From Amycolatopsis sp. 2-15 (GTDB lineage Bacteria > Actinomycetota > Actinomycetes > Mycobacteriales > Pseudonocardiaceae): a stretch of 64,000 nt of DNA. Position 1 is the first letter of the stretch. Each line of letters begins with the position of its first letter. Both the position numbers and the translations under genes were made by a program. The stretch is from positions 5,860,001-5,924,000 of the forward strand of contig NZ_CP127294.1 in NCBI RefSeq assembly GCF_030285625.1. The letters run 5' to 3'. Positions 1 to 8,227 of the stretch are shown piece after piece. The notes below the pieces were generated by a model. The model was not told where the DNA came from. It made no database searches and worked only from the letters and a program-made list of their open reading frames with translations.

Positions 1-293
1 GCGACGATCGTGCTCTGCTGCGCGCGGGAGGTGTCGCCGCCCTCGAGGTTCACGTGCCAGGCGCCGCCGAGCCGGTCGAGGGTGCGGCGGTTGATCTGCT
101 TGAGCGGTGAGTGGTTCTGGTTGGCGAGGTTCCCGCCGACCTTCGGGAAATCCGCTCCGGTGGCACCGAACGCATCCGGTTGCCTCGGCGTGTCCGGGAC
201 CCCCGCCGAGGCCGGTGACGTGCCTAGCACCGTGCCCACCACAGCCGCGCCGGCCGTTGTCGCCGCACCGGACAGGAATCTGCGTCGATCCAT
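1..293 (-). CDS. PQQ-dependent dehydrogenase, N-terminal part (cut by window edge)
   Basis: Only the first 97 codons are in the window. The start ATG reads leftward from 293. The protein opens with MDRRRFLSGAA, a twin-arginine (RRxFL) export motif, then an alanine-rich hydrophobic stretch and an ASA-type cleavage region near residue 30. After the signal comes DFPKVGGNLANQNHSPL followed by a QINRRTLDRLGGAWH segment, the usual opening of the eight-bladed quinoprotein propeller of alcohol/glucose-type dehydrogenases. It is divergent from a complete PQQ biosynthesis operon, so it is probably the enzyme that uses the cofactor outside the membrane. Substrate cannot be told. Confidence 0.8.
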   Translation of the reverse strand, partial: MDRRRFLSGAATTAGAAVVGTVLGTSPASAGVPDTPRQPDAFGATGADFPKVGGNLANQNHSPLKQINRRTLDRLGGAWHVNLEGGDTSRAQQSTIV

Positions 294-351
294 CGATTGC
301 CCTCTCTTCATTGAGGAAAAGCGCTGCGAGGAGTGACTCAACTCGAATGTC

Positions 352-417
352 GTGGTCCACCTAGTGGTCCATCAAGTCCATTGGTCGGTTGAGCTTAAAG
401 GCTTCCGGAGTGGTCCA
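352..417. repeat. Three direct copies of GTGGTCCA in the pqq divergent promoter region
   Basis: GTGGTCCA occurs at 352-359, 364-371 and 410-417, in the 264-bp gap between the exported dehydrogenase and pqqA. The first two copies are 12 bp apart start to start. The pair GTGG/CCAC also forms short odd-centred palindromes there. The arrangement looks like a regulator-binding cluster serving one or both divergent genes. No regulator gene is adjacent. Operator function is inferred. Confidence 0.35.
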
Positions 418-498
418 CAAGACTGCGCGGCGGCCAAGTCGCCTCTTGTTCGACCTTGGGTCCAGGAGGTACTGTCCGGAGCGCTAGGTGGGCCAATC

Positions 499-515
499 GG
501 TCCGCTAAATGGACC
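499..515. promoter_or_regulatory. Inverted repeat GGTCC-N7-GGACC upstream of pqqA
   Basis: GGTCC at 499-503 and GGACC at 511-515 flank 7 bp, ending about 42 bp before the pqqA start. It shares the GGTCC core of the GTGGTCCA repeats further upstream, so it may belong to the same operator system. This is seen in sequence only. Confidence 0.3.
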
Positions 516-557
516 TGTTGGTTTCTCCGTCCCACTGTTGTGAAGAGGAGCGAAGCC

Positions 558-701
558 ATGTCCGCTGTACCGGAAACGCCCAGCACCAAGCTCGTCGAGT
601 CCGTCCTGCCCACGTGGACCGACCCGGTGCTGGAGGGATACGAAACGCGGCCGGAGGTGACGGCCTACGCGCTTGAGAGCGGGCCGTGGAACGCCCGCTG
701 A
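558..701 (+). CDS. pqqA: PqqA, precursor peptide of pyrroloquinoline quinone
   Basis: This is a 47-residue peptide that is the ribosomal precursor of PQQ. It carries the diagnostic Glu-x3-Tyr pair (EVTAY) at about residues 32-36. In this family the glutamate and tyrosine are joined by PqqE and become the cofactor skeleton. The peptide is a little longer than the 23-40 residues common in Gram-negatives. The ATG at 558 is preceded by GAAGAGGAGCGAAGCC, a good ribosome site. Its end overlaps the pqqC start by 16 bp, so translation of the two is probably coupled. It lies at the head of the pqqA-C-DE-B operon. Confidence 0.9.
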   Translation: MSAVPETPSTKLVESVLPTWTDPVLEGYETRPEVTAYALESGPWNAR

Positions 702-1375
702 CCAGGGCGGAGTTCACCGACGCCCTGCTCGGTCTGTCCAAACGCTACTGGGCGCACCACCCGTTCCACCTTCGGCTGCACGACGGGGGCTGCGAGCCGG
801 CGGACCTGCGCCGCTGGGTGGCGAACCGCTGGTATTACCAGAAGTGCCTGTCGCGCAAGAACGCGGCGATCGTCGCGAACTGCCCGCTGCCCGAGGTCCG
901 CCGCGCGTGGGTGGGCCGCATCGTGTTCCACGACGGGGAGCACGAGCACGAAGGTGGCATGCACGAGTGGCTGCGGCTGGCGGAAGCGGTGGGGCTGGGC
1001 AGGGCGGAGGTGCTCGACGGACGGCACGTACTGCCCGGGGTGCGGTTCGCGGTCGACGGCTACCTCGACTTCTGCCGCACCCGGCCGTGGAAGGAAAGCG
1101 TGGCGGCCGCGCTGACAGAGCTGTTCTCCCCGGACCACATGAGCGACCGCATGGACGCGTGGCGCCGCCACTACGGCTGGATCGAGCCCGAGGGGTTCGC
1201 GTATTTCGACCGGCGCATTCCGGCCGCTCGCGACGACAGCGCGTTCACTCTCGAGCTGGTGCTGACGCATTGCCGCACCCGTGCGGAACAGGAAGCCGCG
1301 ATCCGGGCGCTGTCGTTCAAGTGCGACGTCCTGTGGAGCGTGCTCGACGCGGTGGACTACGCGAGGTGCTCATGA
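686..1375 (+). CDS. pqqC: PqqC, pyrroloquinoline-quinone synthase
   Basis: This 229-residue protein performs the final ring closure and oxidation of PQQ biosynthesis without a cofactor, on a haem-oxygenase-like all-helical fold. The family signatures RYWAHHPFH near residue 20, NRWYYQ near 47 and HDGEHEHEGGMHEW near 82 (histidine-rich active-site helix) are all present, and length matches the family. It starts with GTG at 686 inside the 3' end of pqqA and ends in a 4-bp overlap (ATGA) with pqqDE, so the genes form one tight operon. Confidence 0.93.
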   Translation: MERPLTRAEFTDALLGLSKRYWAHHPFHLRLHDGGCEPADLRRWVANRWYYQKCLSRKNAAIVANCPLPEVRRAWVGRIVFHDGEHEHEGGMHEWLRLAEAVGLGRAEVLDGRHVLPGVRFAVDGYLDFCRTRPWKESVAAALTELFSPDHMSDRMDAWRRHYGWIEPEGFAYFDRRIPAARDDSAFTLELVLTHCRTRAEQEAAIRALSFKCDVLWSVLDAVDYARCS

Positions 1376-2766
1376 CGCTGGACACCGGCAGCAGGCCCGG
1401 GATTCGCCCGGGAGTGCGCCTGGAGCTCGACCCGGTGCGGCAGCGGCGGGTTCTCCTGTTCCCCGAAGGGGTTCTGGTGCTCAACGATACGGCCGCCGCC
1501 GTGGTCGAGCTCTGCGACACCCGGCGCACCGTGGCCGAGATCGTGGCGACCTTGGGCGAGCGGTACTCCGGCGTCACGGCCGGCTCGGTGGTGCGAGCGC
1601 TGGCCGACCTCGAGACCCGCGGGTTGGTGGGCACCGGTCCGGACGTCCGCGAGGTGCATCCGCTGTCCGCCGGAGCGCCGGCGACAGCGGCACCACCGCG
1701 GTCACCGGCGCCCCTCGGGCTGCTCGCGGAGCTGACCTACCGGTGTCCGCTGCAGTGCCTCTACTGCGCCAACCCGCTGAACCTGGGCGACTACCGCGAC
1801 GAGCTCGACACCGCCGGCTGGCAGGACGTGTTCGCGCAGGCGAGGGCACTCGGTGTGCTGCAGCTGCACCTGTCGGGAGGGGAACCCGGTCTCCGCAAGG
1901 ACCTGGTCGAGCTGGTGGCGACGGGCCACGACCTCGGGTTCTACCTCAACCTGGTCACCAGCGGCGTCTCGCTGAACGCCGTGCGGATCGGGCAGCTCGC
2001 CGAGGCGGGGCTGGACCACTTCCAGCTGTCCTTGCAGGACGCGGAAGCCGCACCGGCGAACGCGATCGCCGGCCGCCGGGCGCACGAGCGCAAGCTCGCC
2101 GTCGCCGCGGCCGTGCGTGAAGCCGGACTGCCGTTGACGATCAACGTGGTGCTGCACAAGGGGAACGTCGGCCGGATCCCGGGCATCGCCGCACTCGCGG
2201 TGGACCTCGGCGCGGATCGGCTGGAGCTGGCGCACACCCAGTTCTACGGCTGGGCCCTGCGCAACCGCGGCGCCCTGCTGCCCAGCCGGGAGCAGGTGGA
2301 GCGTGCCGCCGCCGACGTCGCCGACGCGCGGGCCCGCTTCGGGGCCGGGCTTGAGATCGTGCACGTCGCGGCCGACTACTACAGCCCCCGGCCCAAGCCG
2401 TGCAACTACGGCTGGGGCTCGCGCCAGCTCGTGGTGAACCCCGTCGGCGGGGTGCTGCCGTGCCTGGCGGCGGAGACCTTGCCGGACCTCCAGGTGCCCT
2501 CGGTCCGTACCGAAGCGCTGGCCTCGATCTGGTACGACTCGCCGGCGTTCCGCCGGTTCCGCGGCACTGACTGGATGCCGGATCCCTGCCGGGGCTGCGT
2601 ACTCAAGGAAGTCGACTTCGGCGGCTGTCGCTGCCAGGCGTACCAGGTCACCGGAGACGCCGCGGCGACCGACCCGGTCTGCGACCTCTCGAAGTACCAC
2701 CAGGTGGTGCTCGATCAGGTCGAGAACCCCGGTCCGGACTCGGCCGTACCCCGGCGGATGCGATGA
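1372..2766 (+). CDS. pqqDE: PqqD-PqqE fusion: peptide chaperone joined to radical SAM peptide cyclase
   Basis: This is a 464-residue fusion. Residues 1 to about 90 are a PqqD-type RiPP recognition domain (FPEGVLVLNDTAAAVVEL), which binds PqqA. After a Pro/Ala-rich linker, the radical SAM domain begins near residue 120 with the CxxxCxxC cluster motif in TYRCPLQCLYC. C-terminal cysteines (the lone Cys of KPCNYGW, then LPCLAAE, CRGCVLKEVD and GGCRC) are the SPASM-type ligands for auxiliary iron-sulfur clusters. PqqE forms the Glu-Tyr carbon-carbon bond in PqqA. Separate pqqD and pqqE genes are more usual, but fusions are known. It overlaps pqqC and pqqB by 4 bp each. Confidence 0.93.
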   Translation: MTLDTGSRPGIRPGVRLELDPVRQRRVLLFPEGVLVLNDTAAAVVELCDTRRTVAEIVATLGERYSGVTAGSVVRALADLETRGLVGTGPDVREVHPLSAGAPATAAPPRSPAPLGLLAELTYRCPLQCLYCANPLNLGDYRDELDTAGWQDVFAQARALGVLQLHLSGGEPGLRKDLVELVATGHDLGFYLNLVTSGVSLNAVRIGQLAEAGLDHFQLSLQDAEAAPANAIAGRRAHERKLAVAAAVREAGLPLTINVVLHKGNVGRIPGIAALAVDLGADRLELAHTQFYGWALRNRGALLPSREQVERAAADVADARARFGAGLEIVHVAADYYSPRPKPCNYGWGSRQLVVNPVGGVLPCLAAETLPDLQVPSVRTEALASIWYDSPAFRRFRGTDWMPDPCRGCVLKEVDFGGCRCQAYQVTGDAAATDPVCDLSKYHQVVLDQVENPGPDSAVPRRMR

Positions 2767-3632
2767 AGGTCCGCTTCCTCGGCACGGCGGCGGGAGGTGG
2801 TGCCCCGCAATGGAACTGCGGCTGCGCGACGTGTGTGCGGGCACGTCGCGACGGCGTCTCGCGCACGCAGGATTGCCTGGCTGTCAGCGGTGACGGCGTG
2901 TCGTGGTACCTCGTCAACGCCTCGCCGGACCTGCGGACGCAACTGCTCGCGACGCCGGAGCTGGCACCGGCCGCCGGATCGCGCGTCTCGCCGGTCCGTG
3001 GGGTGGTGTTCACCAGCGCCGAGCTCGACCACACCCTCGGGCTGCTCACCCTCCGCGAAGCCGAGGTTTTGGACGTCTACGCCACCGCGACCGTCCACAA
3101 CGCACTGCGATCCGGGTTTTCGATCGAGACCACGGTCGGCTCGTACACCCGGCTTCGGGAGCGTCACCTCGCGCCCGGAACACCGGTGGAGCTCGAAGGC
3201 GGGCTCCGCGTCACCTTGTCCGTGCTGAGCAGCAAGAGGCCGAGGTACGCGGGCACGACGCCGCTGGGGGAGGAGTGGGTCGGCGCGTGCCGCTTCGATT
3301 CCGGCCCCGGTACCCGAGTCTTCGTCTACGCGCCGGGTCTCGCCGCGTGGACCGGCGAGTTCGGCAGGGCGATCGAAAGCGCGGACGTCGTCGCGCTCGA
3401 CGGCACGTTCCTCACCGAGGAGGAGATGGGGCCCGGACGTCCGGCTTCGGGAATGGGGCACCTGGCGATCACCGACGTTTTGCCGTTCCTGGCCGAGCAT
3501 CCCGGGCCCCGGTATCTGTTCACCCACCTCAACAACACCAATCCGCTGGTGCTTCCGGACGCGCCCGAGATGTCCGCGCTGGCGGAGGTGAACGCCTCGG
3601 TGGCGTTCGACGGGCAACTGCTCGAGTTCTGA
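2763..3632 (+). CDS. pqqB: PqqB, metallo-beta-lactamase-fold PQQ biosynthesis protein
   Basis: This 289-residue protein has the PqqB opening KVRFLGTAAGGGAPQWNC, the zinc-binding NCGCATC cluster near residue 20 and TSAELDHTLGLL near residue 80. The family hydroxylates the tyrosine ring of the cross-linked PqqA residue pair. Length is close to the usual 300. The ATG overlaps the pqqDE stop (ATGA). No pqqF/pqqG protease gene follows, so peptide trimming must use a protease encoded elsewhere. Confidence 0.92.
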   Translation: MKVRFLGTAAGGGAPQWNCGCATCVRARRDGVSRTQDCLAVSGDGVSWYLVNASPDLRTQLLATPELAPAAGSRVSPVRGVVFTSAELDHTLGLLTLREAEVLDVYATATVHNALRSGFSIETTVGSYTRLRERHLAPGTPVELEGGLRVTLSVLSSKRPRYAGTTPLGEEWVGACRFDSGPGTRVFVYAPGLAAWTGEFGRAIESADVVALDGTFLTEEEMGPGRPASGMGHLAITDVLPFLAEHPGPRYLFTHLNNTNPLVLPDAPEMSALAEVNASVAFDGQLLEF

Positions 3633-3692
3633 TCCGATTCCCCTGCCGGCTTCGAAGGCAGGTCCACTGTGTCCAGAACAGGATGGAGAACC

Positions 3693-4664
3693 ATGAAGAG
3701 ACGTTCGGCAACGGTGCTGACAGCTCTGGCGAGCGCATCCGCCGCCGCACTCGCGACGGTGCTGGCCTACGGGATGCCCGCGTCGGCACACGACGGCGGT
3801 GGCAGGACAGGTGCGCAGCAGCTGGGTGATCCCCAGTACGGTGTGTGCCGCGGACTCGACTCCGGCTGCTACCACAACTGGGGCAACTTCGACCTCTCCA
3901 AGGGCATCAAGGTGCTGGTTTACTCGCGCACCGCGGGACCGCGCCACGCCAACCTCGGCCCTGCGCTCGGCCCCGGTCTCAACCCGCCGCTGGCCGACGC
4001 CAACGTCGCGCAGAAGGCGCTGGTGAAGCTCGGGCAGCAAAACGGGTTCGCGGTCGACTGGACCGAGGACGTCACCCAGCTGGCGAGCCCGAACACGCTG
4101 TTCAAGTACAACGCCGTGATCTTCCTCAGCACCAGCCGGGACGCGCTCGACGACTCGGCGCAAACCTCGCTGCGCCAGTACATCCGGGGCGGCGGCGGTT
4201 TCGTGGCCATCCACAACGCCTTCGGCACCGAGTACAACTGGCCCTGGTACGAAGGCCTGCTCGGCGGTACCAACTACTACGACCACGGCCCCGCGCAGGC
4301 CGGCACCGTGCAGACGGTGGAGCGCAACGACGTCTCGACGAAGAACCTGCCGAATCGCTGGGCCTTCACCGACGAGTGGTACAACCTGGATCCCTTCCCG
4401 AGCAACGTCCGCTTCCTGGCGAAGGTGGACGAGTCGAGCCTCGCGCAGGGCGTGACGGGCTCGATGGGGCACCCCGGGCACGGTGCCAACCACCCGGTGG
4501 CCTGGTGCCAGTACTACGACGGGGGCCGGTCCTGGGTGACGACGCTGGGCCACGAGGACTGGGCGTTCACGAACACGAGCACCTCCGACGGGGCGCGCTA
4601 CTTCCAGTCGCTGATCGTCGGCGGGATCAAGTCCGCGGCGGGCGCGGCACCGTTCTGCCGCTGA
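3693..4664 (+). CDS. Secreted ThuA-like domain protein
   Basis: This is a 323-residue exported protein. Residues 1-33 are a Sec signal (MKRRS, long alanine-rich core, ASA-HD cleavage region). The mature part carries a ThuA-like, class I glutamine-amidotransferase-type fold: KVLVYSRTAGPRHAN, VDWTEDVTQL, IFLSTSRDAL, YIRGGGGFVAIHNAFGTEY, MGHPGHGANHPVAWC and VTTLGHEDWAF. ThuA-type domains occur in sugar utilisation and in secreted glycan proteins, and the exact reaction is unknown. The ATG at 3693 was chosen for the GGATGGAGAA ribosome site and because the signal peptide begins there. It sits 60 bp after pqqB, so it may be the last gene of the PQQ operon. Confidence 0.8.
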   Translation: MKRRSATVLTALASASAAALATVLAYGMPASAHDGGGRTGAQQLGDPQYGVCRGLDSGCYHNWGNFDLSKGIKVLVYSRTAGPRHANLGPALGPGLNPPLADANVAQKALVKLGQQNGFAVDWTEDVTQLASPNTLFKYNAVIFLSTSRDALDDSAQTSLRQYIRGGGGFVAIHNAFGTEYNWPWYEGLLGGTNYYDHGPAQAGTVQTVERNDVSTKNLPNRWAFTDEWYNLDPFPSNVRFLAKVDESSLAQGVTGSMGHPGHGANHPVAWCQYYDGGRSWVTTLGHEDWAFTNTSTSDGARYFQSLIVGGIKSAAGAAPFCR

Positions 4665-4672
4665 TCACGAGT

Positions 4673-4705
4673 GAGGGCCCCGGCTTCGTCGAAGCCGGGG
4701 CCCTC
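4673..4705. terminator. Bidirectional hairpin terminator between convergent genes
   Basis: GAGGGCCCCGGCTTCG (4673-4688) and its exact reverse complement (4690-4705) form a perfect 16-bp stem. It lies between the ThuA-like gene (plus) and livF (minus), just after both stop codons, and can terminate both transcripts. Confidence 0.85.
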
Positions 4706-4724
4706 TCTCGTGGGGGTGATCTTG

Positions 4725-5483
4725 TCAGAGCCCGAGGTAGATCCGGCGGACCAGCGGGTCGTGGCTGAGGTCGGCGGAGCTGCCGGTCATGGCCACCTTG
4801 CCGTTCTCCATGACCAGGCACGTCTCGGTGGCCTCGAAGGTGAGCTTCGCGTTCTGCTCGACGAGCAGCAGCCCCAGGCCGGCCTCGGACAGGCGCTGCA
4901 GGCTCGCGAGGACCTCCTCGACGAGCTTGGGGGACAACCCCATCGACGGCTCGTCCAGCAGCACCAGCCGCGGTTCGGACATCAGGGCCCGGCCGATGGC
5001 GAGCATCTGCTGCTGGCCCCCCGACAGCGCACCGGCGAGCCGGTGCTGCATCTCGCCGAGCACGGGGAACATCTCGTACACCTCCTGCAGGACCTGCCGG
5101 GTCCGGCCCCGCCACGAGCGCAGGTACGCGCCGAGCAGGAGGTTCTTCTCCACGGTGAGACCGGCGAACACGTGCCGGCCTTCCGGGACGTAGCCGATGC
5201 CGTGGCGCACGATGTCCTTGGGCTTGACCTTCGTCAGGTCCTGGTCGCCGAGCCACAGCCCGTCCACGGACCGGGGGACGAGACCCATGAGCGCCTTCAA
5301 GGTCGAGGTCTTGCCGGCGCCGTTGGCCCCGATGATGCCCACGCACCGGCCCGCGCCGACCGTGAACCCGACCGAGCTGACGGCCTGGACCCCGCCGTAG
5401 CGCACGCAGAGGTTCTCCACGCGCAGGTCCCCGGCGGGGCCGTGACCGGCCTCCTGGTGTTGTCCGCTTTGGTCGGTCTTCAC
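4725..5483 (-). CDS. livF: Branched-chain amino acid-type ABC transporter ATP-binding protein LivF
   Basis: This 252-residue ATPase has Walker A GANGAGKTS, signature LSGGQQQ, Walker B LVLLDEPS and the switch region VEQN. Length and motifs fit LivF of the HAAT family. The GTG start at 5483 overlaps the stop of the upstream LivM-LivG fusion by 4 bp. It is the last gene of a minus-strand operon that also holds a binding protein, two permeases and two catabolic enzymes. The transported compound is probably the substrate of those enzymes rather than an amino acid. Confidence 0.9.
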   Translation of the reverse strand: MKTDQSGQHQEAGHGPAGDLRVENLCVRYGGVQAVSSVGFTVGAGRCVGIIGANGAGKTSTLKALMGLVPRSVDGLWLGDQDLTKVKPKDIVRHGIGYVPEGRHVFAGLTVEKNLLLGAYLRSWRGRTRQVLQEVYEMFPVLGEMQHRLAGALSGGQQQMLAIGRALMSEPRLVLLDEPSMGLSPKLVEEVLASLQRLSEAGLGLLLVEQNAKLTFEATETCLVMENGKVAMTGSSADLSHDPLVRRIYLGL

Positions 5484-7309
5484 GGCATGACCTCTGTTTC
5501 CACTGCGTGGGCGACCTCGGCGGCGCTGAACGAGTCGCCGAGGTAGGCCTCGATGACCTCGGGCCGGATCGCGACTTCGGCGGGGGTGCCCTCGGCGATC
5601 ACGTCGCCGCCGGCGAGCACGGTGACGCGGTCGCACAGCGACATGACCAGGCCCATGTTGTGCTCGATCAGGACCACGGTCACGCCACTGTCGCGAATGG
5701 ACCGGACGATCTCCTTGAGCTGGCCCACTTCCTGGCCGTTGAGGCCCGCGGCCGGCTCGTCGAGCAGGAGTACCTTCGGGTCGGCTGCCATGGCCCGGGC
5801 CAGTTCCACCCGGCGCTGGATCCCGTACGGGAGGGAACGGGGTGCCGCGTCGGCGAAGTCGTCGAGGCCGAACCGGGACAGCAAGTCGCGAGCCTCCCGG
5901 CGGAGGGTGCGTTCCGAACGCCAGACGCCGACCGGCCAGAGCACGTAGTGCCAGAACGACCGCATCGACGAGCGGTCCAGGGCGACCAGCAGGTTCTCCT
6001 CGACGGTGAGCTGGCCGAACAGCCGCAGGTTCTGGAACGTCCGGGAAAGGCCGGAGCGGGACAGCTGGTGGGGCCGTCGGCCGGTGAGGGTGAGTGCTCC
6101 GATGGCCGCGGTGCCCGACGAAGCGGTGTAGAGCCCGCTGATCACGTTGAACAGAGTGGTCTTGCCCGAGCCGTTGGGGCCGACGATCCCGCGGATCTCA
6201 CCCGCCGCGACGGACAGCGACACGCCCTTGAGCGCCTTGAGACCGCGGAACTGCTTGCTGATCCCGGAGATCTCGAGCGGCACCCCGTGCCGGTGCCCGT
6301 CCGCGGGGGGATAGGGCCGGAACGGCCCGAGCACCGCCCGGTCGGCCGGCTTGCGCCGACGCAGCAGCCGGCGGATCAGGGTGGGCACACCGGCCAGCCC
6401 CGCGGGCGCGAAGACGACCATGAGCACCACGACCGCGCCGTAGCCGAGCTGCGCGTAGACCGAGAAGTCGGTGAGCGCCTCCCGGACCAGGGACAGGACG
6501 ATCGCCCCGACGATGCAGCCGGGGATGCTCTGCCTGCCGCCGATGATGACCATCGCCAGTAGCAGGAACATGTTGGCGACGCTGAAGGTCTCGGGCGCGA
6601 TGTAGCGGATCAGGCCCGCGTAGAGCACGCCGGCGACACCGCCGTAGACGCTCGAGACGAGGAAGGCGGTCATCCGCAGCACGGGGACGGGTGCCCCGAC
6701 CGCGCCGGCGGCCACGGAGTCGTCGCGCATGGCCCGCAGGCGCCGGCCGAGCGCGGTGCGCACGACGAACACGGCGAACGCCACGGCGAGCGCGAACACG
6801 ACGAGTTCGACGTAGTAGTAGAGGTACTCGTTGGTCAGGTCGATGCCGAACAGCGGCGGCACCGGGATGCCGTTGATGCCTGAGGCCCCGCCGGCGATCT
6901 GTGCGTTGGTCACCCAGTTCGTGAACGCCAGGGCGAGTCCCAGCGTCACGATGCCGAGGTAGTGCGACTGCACGCGCAGTGCGGGGATCCCGACGACCAG
7001 ACCCGCGGCCGCGGTCGCGATCACGGCTAGCACCGCGGAGACCCAGAACCCGAGCCCGGAGGCGGTGGTGAAGATGGCGAGGGCGTAGGAGCCGACGCCG
7101 AAGAACGCGATCTGTGCGAGGTTGATCTGCCCGGCGACACCCATGGCGATGCCCATGCCGACCGCCAGCAGGGCGAACACGATCGCGATGTTGACGACGT
7201 GGATGCCGTAGCCGTCGAGCCCGTAGGGCAGGAGCCAGGCGAGGACGGCCAGCGCGGCGATGCCGCCGATCCGTGCGGTCAGGCCGCGGTTGCGCATGAG
7301 GAGGTTCAT
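5480..7309 (-). CDS. Fused ABC permease and ATPase (LivM-LivG)
   Basis: This 609-residue protein joins two subunits that are usually separate. Residues 1 to about 330 are a LivM-type permease with about nine hydrophobic helices and the family loop GVAGQINLAQIAFFGVG near residue 58. From about 345 a LivG-type ATPase follows, with Walker A GPNGSGKTT, a degenerate signature (LPYGIQRRVEL), Walker B VLLLDEPAAGL and a switch His in IEHN. The order permease-then-ATPase keeps the nucleotide domain on the inner face. It overlaps livH and livF by 4 bp each. Confidence 0.9.
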   Translation of the reverse strand: MNLLMRNRGLTARIGGIAALAVLAWLLPYGLDGYGIHVVNIAIVFALLAVGMGIAMGVAGQINLAQIAFFGVGSYALAIFTTASGLGFWVSAVLAVIATAAAGLVVGIPALRVQSHYLGIVTLGLALAFTNWVTNAQIAGGASGINGIPVPPLFGIDLTNEYLYYYVELVVFALAVAFAVFVVRTALGRRLRAMRDDSVAAGAVGAPVPVLRMTAFLVSSVYGGVAGVLYAGLIRYIAPETFSVANMFLLLAMVIIGGRQSIPGCIVGAIVLSLVREALTDFSVYAQLGYGAVVVLMVVFAPAGLAGVPTLIRRLLRRRKPADRAVLGPFRPYPPADGHRHGVPLEISGISKQFRGLKALKGVSLSVAAGEIRGIVGPNGSGKTTLFNVISGLYTASSGTAAIGALTLTGRRPHQLSRSGLSRTFQNLRLFGQLTVEENLLVALDRSSMRSFWHYVLWPVGVWRSERTLRREARDLLSRFGLDDFADAAPRSLPYGIQRRVELARAMAADPKVLLLDEPAAGLNGQEVGQLKEIVRSIRDSGVTVVLIEHNMGLVMSLCDRVTVLAGGDVIAEGTPAEVAIRPEVIEAYLGDSFSAAEVAHAVETEVMP

Positions 7310-8175
7310 GCCCGCGTCACCGTCCGCTCGCCGAACAGGCCGGTCGGTTTGACCATGACGATCACGGTGAACACGAGGAACACCACCAGATCCGAGTAGC
7401 CCTGGAACCAGCCGGCGGCGAAGGAGTCCAGGATGCCGATGGCCAGCCCCCCGACGATCGCGCCGGTGATGTTGCCGAACCCGCCGAGGATGGCGGCGGC
7501 GAAGCCCTTGATGCCCAGGGTTCCGCCCAGGGTGGGGCTCACGTACAGCAGCGGGCCGACGAGACCGCCGGCGAGCGCGGCGAGCCCGGCGCCGATCGCG
7601 AAGGCGATGGCGTTGCTGCGTCCGACGTGGATGCCGACCGCGGTGGCCGCTTCGTGGTCCATGGCGACGGCCTGCATGGCGGCACCGCGTTTGGTCCGCT
7701 GCAGGAAGAGCAGCAGGAGCACGGTGGCGACCGCGGCGATGCCGAGGACGACGAGGCTGTAGGTGCGGATGCGGACGCCGAAGACGTCGAGAGGCTGGGA
7801 CCCCACGGGCGTGGGAACGGCGCGGCCGGTCGCGCCCCAGATGATGGTGGCGAGCGACTCCAGCACGACGCCGAAGCCGATCGTGCCGATCAGCATCAGG
7901 TCGAAGTCCTTGTTCTCCAACGGACGCAGCACCCGTTCCATCACCAGCGCGATGAGGCCGGTGACGACCATGGCGACGATGATGGCGAGGACGAACGGCA
8001 GCCGGGAGGACATGTAGAAGGTCGATGCGGCGTAGGCGCCGACCATCACGACCTGGCCGTGCGCGAAGTTCACCAGGCCCATGGTGCGGTAGACGATCGA
8101 GAAGCCCATGGCGACGAGGGCGTAGACAGCGCCGAAGCTGAGCCCGCCGACGAGCGTCTGGAGAAAGACTTGCAT
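7306..8175 (-). CDS. livH: Branched-chain amino acid-type ABC permease LivH
   Basis: This 289-residue integral membrane protein shows LivH features: QTLVGGLSFGAVYALVAMGFSIVY at the N-terminus (first helix), the family motif GLVNFAHGQ, about eight transmembrane segments and LGGFGNITGAIVGGLAIG near the C-terminus. The ATG at 8175 is chosen because AAAGGA lies 6 bp before it. A GTG 15 bp upstream has no ribosome site. It pairs with the fused permease-ATPase to form the heteromeric channel. Confidence 0.92.
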   Translation of the reverse strand: MQVFLQTLVGGLSFGAVYALVAMGFSIVYRTMGLVNFAHGQVVMVGAYAASTFYMSSRLPFVLAIIVAMVVTGLIALVMERVLRPLENKDFDLMLIGTIGFGVVLESLATIIWGATGRAVPTPVGSQPLDVFGVRIRTYSLVVLGIAAVATVLLLLFLQRTKRGAAMQAVAMDHEAATAVGIHVGRSNAIAFAIGAGLAALAGGLVGPLLYVSPTLGGTLGIKGFAAAILGGFGNITGAIVGGLAIGILDSFAAGWFQGYSDLVVFLVFTVIVMVKPTGLFGERTVTRA

Positions 8176-8194
8176 GAAAAGTCCTTTCACAGAC

Positions 8195-8221
8195 GGGGGC
8201 CGCGCGCCCGGCGCGGCCCCC
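8195..8221 (-). terminator. Hairpin between the binding-protein gene and livH (attenuator or mRNA stabiliser)
   Basis: GGGGGCCGCGC (8195-8205) and its exact reverse complement (8211-8221) flank a 5-nt loop. It begins 7 nt past the binding-protein stop codon and ends before the livH ribosome site. Such hairpins commonly let an abundant binding protein outnumber its membrane partners by partial termination or by protecting the upstream mRNA. That role is inferred. Confidence 0.6.
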
Positions 8222-8227
8222 GCAGGA

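Noticed and set aside
665..1270. Long minus-strand frames opposite the pqq genes
   Set aside because: High-GC DNA gives long open antisense frames. The translated text is Arg/Ala/Gly/Pro-rich without motifs, while the plus strand encodes clear PQQ proteins.
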